Assembly: GCA_016927735.1 (NCBI GenBank)
Contig: JAFGMC010000001.1
Coordinates: forward strand, 1 to 61,327
Source of the DNA: Alphaproteobacteria bacterium
GTDB taxonomy: Bacteria > Pseudomonadota > Alphaproteobacteria > Rs-D84
DNA length: 61,327 nt
Reading direction: 5' to 3'
Position 1 is the first letter of the stretch. Each line of letters opens with the position of its first letter. The position numbers were made by a program, and so were the translations under genes. A model generated the notes under the pieces. The model made no database searches. It was not told the origin of the DNA and worked only from the letters and a program-made list of their open reading frames with translations. Below are positions 60,686 to 61,327 of this stretch, one piece after another.

Positions 60686-60951
60686 AACTTAGATATCTTA
60701 TTTTACCAATATTGATACTATCTTCCAGCGGTCCTGCAAGTGCCGAGGTTACGCTTGGTGTATGTACTCTTGTCAGTTGTGCAACAGGGTATTATAAAAA
60801 CAGCACAGTTTGTACAGCTTGTCCAACACCTGGAACCAGTGCCGATCATAATACTGGTGCTATAACAACTTGTTATATTACAGCAAATGATCCATTATCT
60901 GATACAACAGGTACGTACGTTTATACAACTAATTGTTATTATACAAATTAA
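60682..60951 (+). CDS. small secreted Cys-rich protein
   Basis: The 89-residue product overlaps the zincin-like gene by 4 bases (ATGA). A signal peptide (MKLRYLILPILILSSSGPAS, cleavage near SAE) leaves about 68 residues with CTLVSCATGYYKNSTVCTAC followed by paired CYI...CYY. The GYYKNSTVCTACP segment resembles the GCC2/GCC3-like modules of the proteins at 34733 and 52287. Function unknown. Confidence 0.65.
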   Translation: MKLRYLILPILILSSSGPASAEVTLGVCTLVSCATGYYKNSTVCTACPTPGTSADHNTGAITTCYITANDPLSDTTGTYVYTTNCYYTN

Positions 60952-60963
60952 TGGAATACAGCT

Positions 60964-61327
60964 GTGGTAAATCAAAACAGATTCTTTCATAATAAAGTTT
61001 TTGTAACTTTATTTGGTGTTTTAATAGTCCCTTTATTAAGATTACTTGGTATGGGTGGTGGCGATGCTTTTGCCACTGATACGGCCTGTTATGCAGGTCA
61101 ATGTACTTTAAATAATACACGTTGGGTTACTTGCGGGACATCCCAGGTACAAATGCAAACATGTACTTCTTGTACATATGAAGCATGGGTTTGTCTTGAT
61201 TATCCGTATTGTTCAGAATATGGGCCAATGCCTACAAGTGGTACATATTGGAAAGATACGGGCAGTTGTGTAACTGCTACAAATCAATGCTCTTATGTTG
61301 GACAAACATCCAGTACATCTTGTACGA
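60964..61327 (+). CDS. exported Cys-rich protein, N-terminal part (runs off the window)
   Basis: GTG 60964, preceded by TGGAA at about 8 bases, opens a frame that runs to the right edge without a stop (121 codons). The N-terminus VNQNRFFHNKVFVTLFGVLI, then a hydrophobic stretch to GGGDAFA, reads as a signal peptide. The mature start is very Cys-rich (CYAGQCTLNN; TCTSCTYEAW; CLDYPYC). It is in the same frame as the upstream small gene but starts after that gene's TAA. Third gene of the operon; the C-terminus is unknown. Confidence 0.6.
   Translation, partial: MVNQNRFFHNKVFVTLFGVLIVPLLRLLGMGGGDAFATDTACYAGQCTLNNTRWVTCGTSQVQMQTCTSCTYEAWVCLDYPYCSEYGPMPTSGTYWKDTGSCVTATNQCSYVGQTSSTSCT

Noticed and set aside
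60949-60966. Readthrough fusion of the small Cys-rich gene and the next gene
   Set aside because: They share a frame, but a TAA separates them and the downstream gene has its own GTG, Shine-Dalgarno-like TGGAA and signal peptide.

Overview
The window is AT-rich, densely coded bacterial chromosome. The ribosomal and RpoA proteins, a CcrM-type methyltransferase, the tpiA / SurA-domain foldase neighbourhood and alphaproteobacterial-style IF-1 and NrdR point to an alphaproteobacterium. The AT bias, the many exported cysteine-rich proteins and a few Bacteroidota-like secreted proteins suggest an uncultured host- or gut-associated lineage; that placement is inference. No insertion sequence, prophage, CRISPR array or rRNA gene was seen. 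One tRNA gene, tRNA-Leu(GAG), is present.

Layout. 1-7.6 kb holds the end of the spc operon and the alpha operon (rplE end, rpsN, rpsH, rplF, a small membrane ORF, rplR, rpsE, rpmD, rplO, secY, rpsM, rpsK, then rpoA from its own promoter, and rplQ). adk is missing between secY and rpsM, and infA stands alone at 37 kb. 7.7-23 kb is mostly envelope and secreted proteins: a first large Cys-rich exported protein, a two-TM protein with a probable leaderless mRNA, glycine-zipper and OmpA-domain proteins, a YrbG-like exchanger and a 1217-residue ankyrin/autotransporter-like protein. 23-34 kb is housekeeping: grpE, tpiA, a PpiD-like foldase, ccrM, nrdR, a lytic transglycosylase, rnhB, pgk, clpP and clpX. 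34-42 kb is a cluster of three large Cys-rich paralogues plus infA. 42-52 kb holds thyA, a MotA/OmpA-domain pair, rpsF-rpsR-rplI, recO, a membrane-anchored DsbA-like oxidoreductase, polA, a small outer-membrane barrel and pth. 52-61 kb returns to secreted proteins: an InlB-repeat protein, a lipoprotein, a fifth Cys-rich giant, the tRNA, a barrel, and an operon with a putative secreted zincin that runs off the right edge.

The most notable content is a family of five exported proteins of 710-1007 residues that share an invariant five-cysteine signature, C-x6-CMDxFC-x9-C-x-C, behind a signal peptide and usually a Ser/Thr/Arg-rich linker. A second recurring cysteine module (C-x6-C-x4/6-C-[GKT]-x-[ND]-aromatic-x2-C) links them to two smaller exported proteins. 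Two of the giants share an almost identical promoter. With glycine-zipper, OmpA-domain and CPxGYxCPGG-module proteins and a CPYC oxidoreductase, they could form a disulfide-rich envelope structure; that function is inference. Other points of interest are a small membrane ORF and recurrent hairpin-plus-Shine-Dalgarno elements inside the ribosomal operon, several genes with a -10 box 6-9 nt from the start codon and no Shine-Dalgarno (probable leaderless mRNAs), and an insertion in ThyA.
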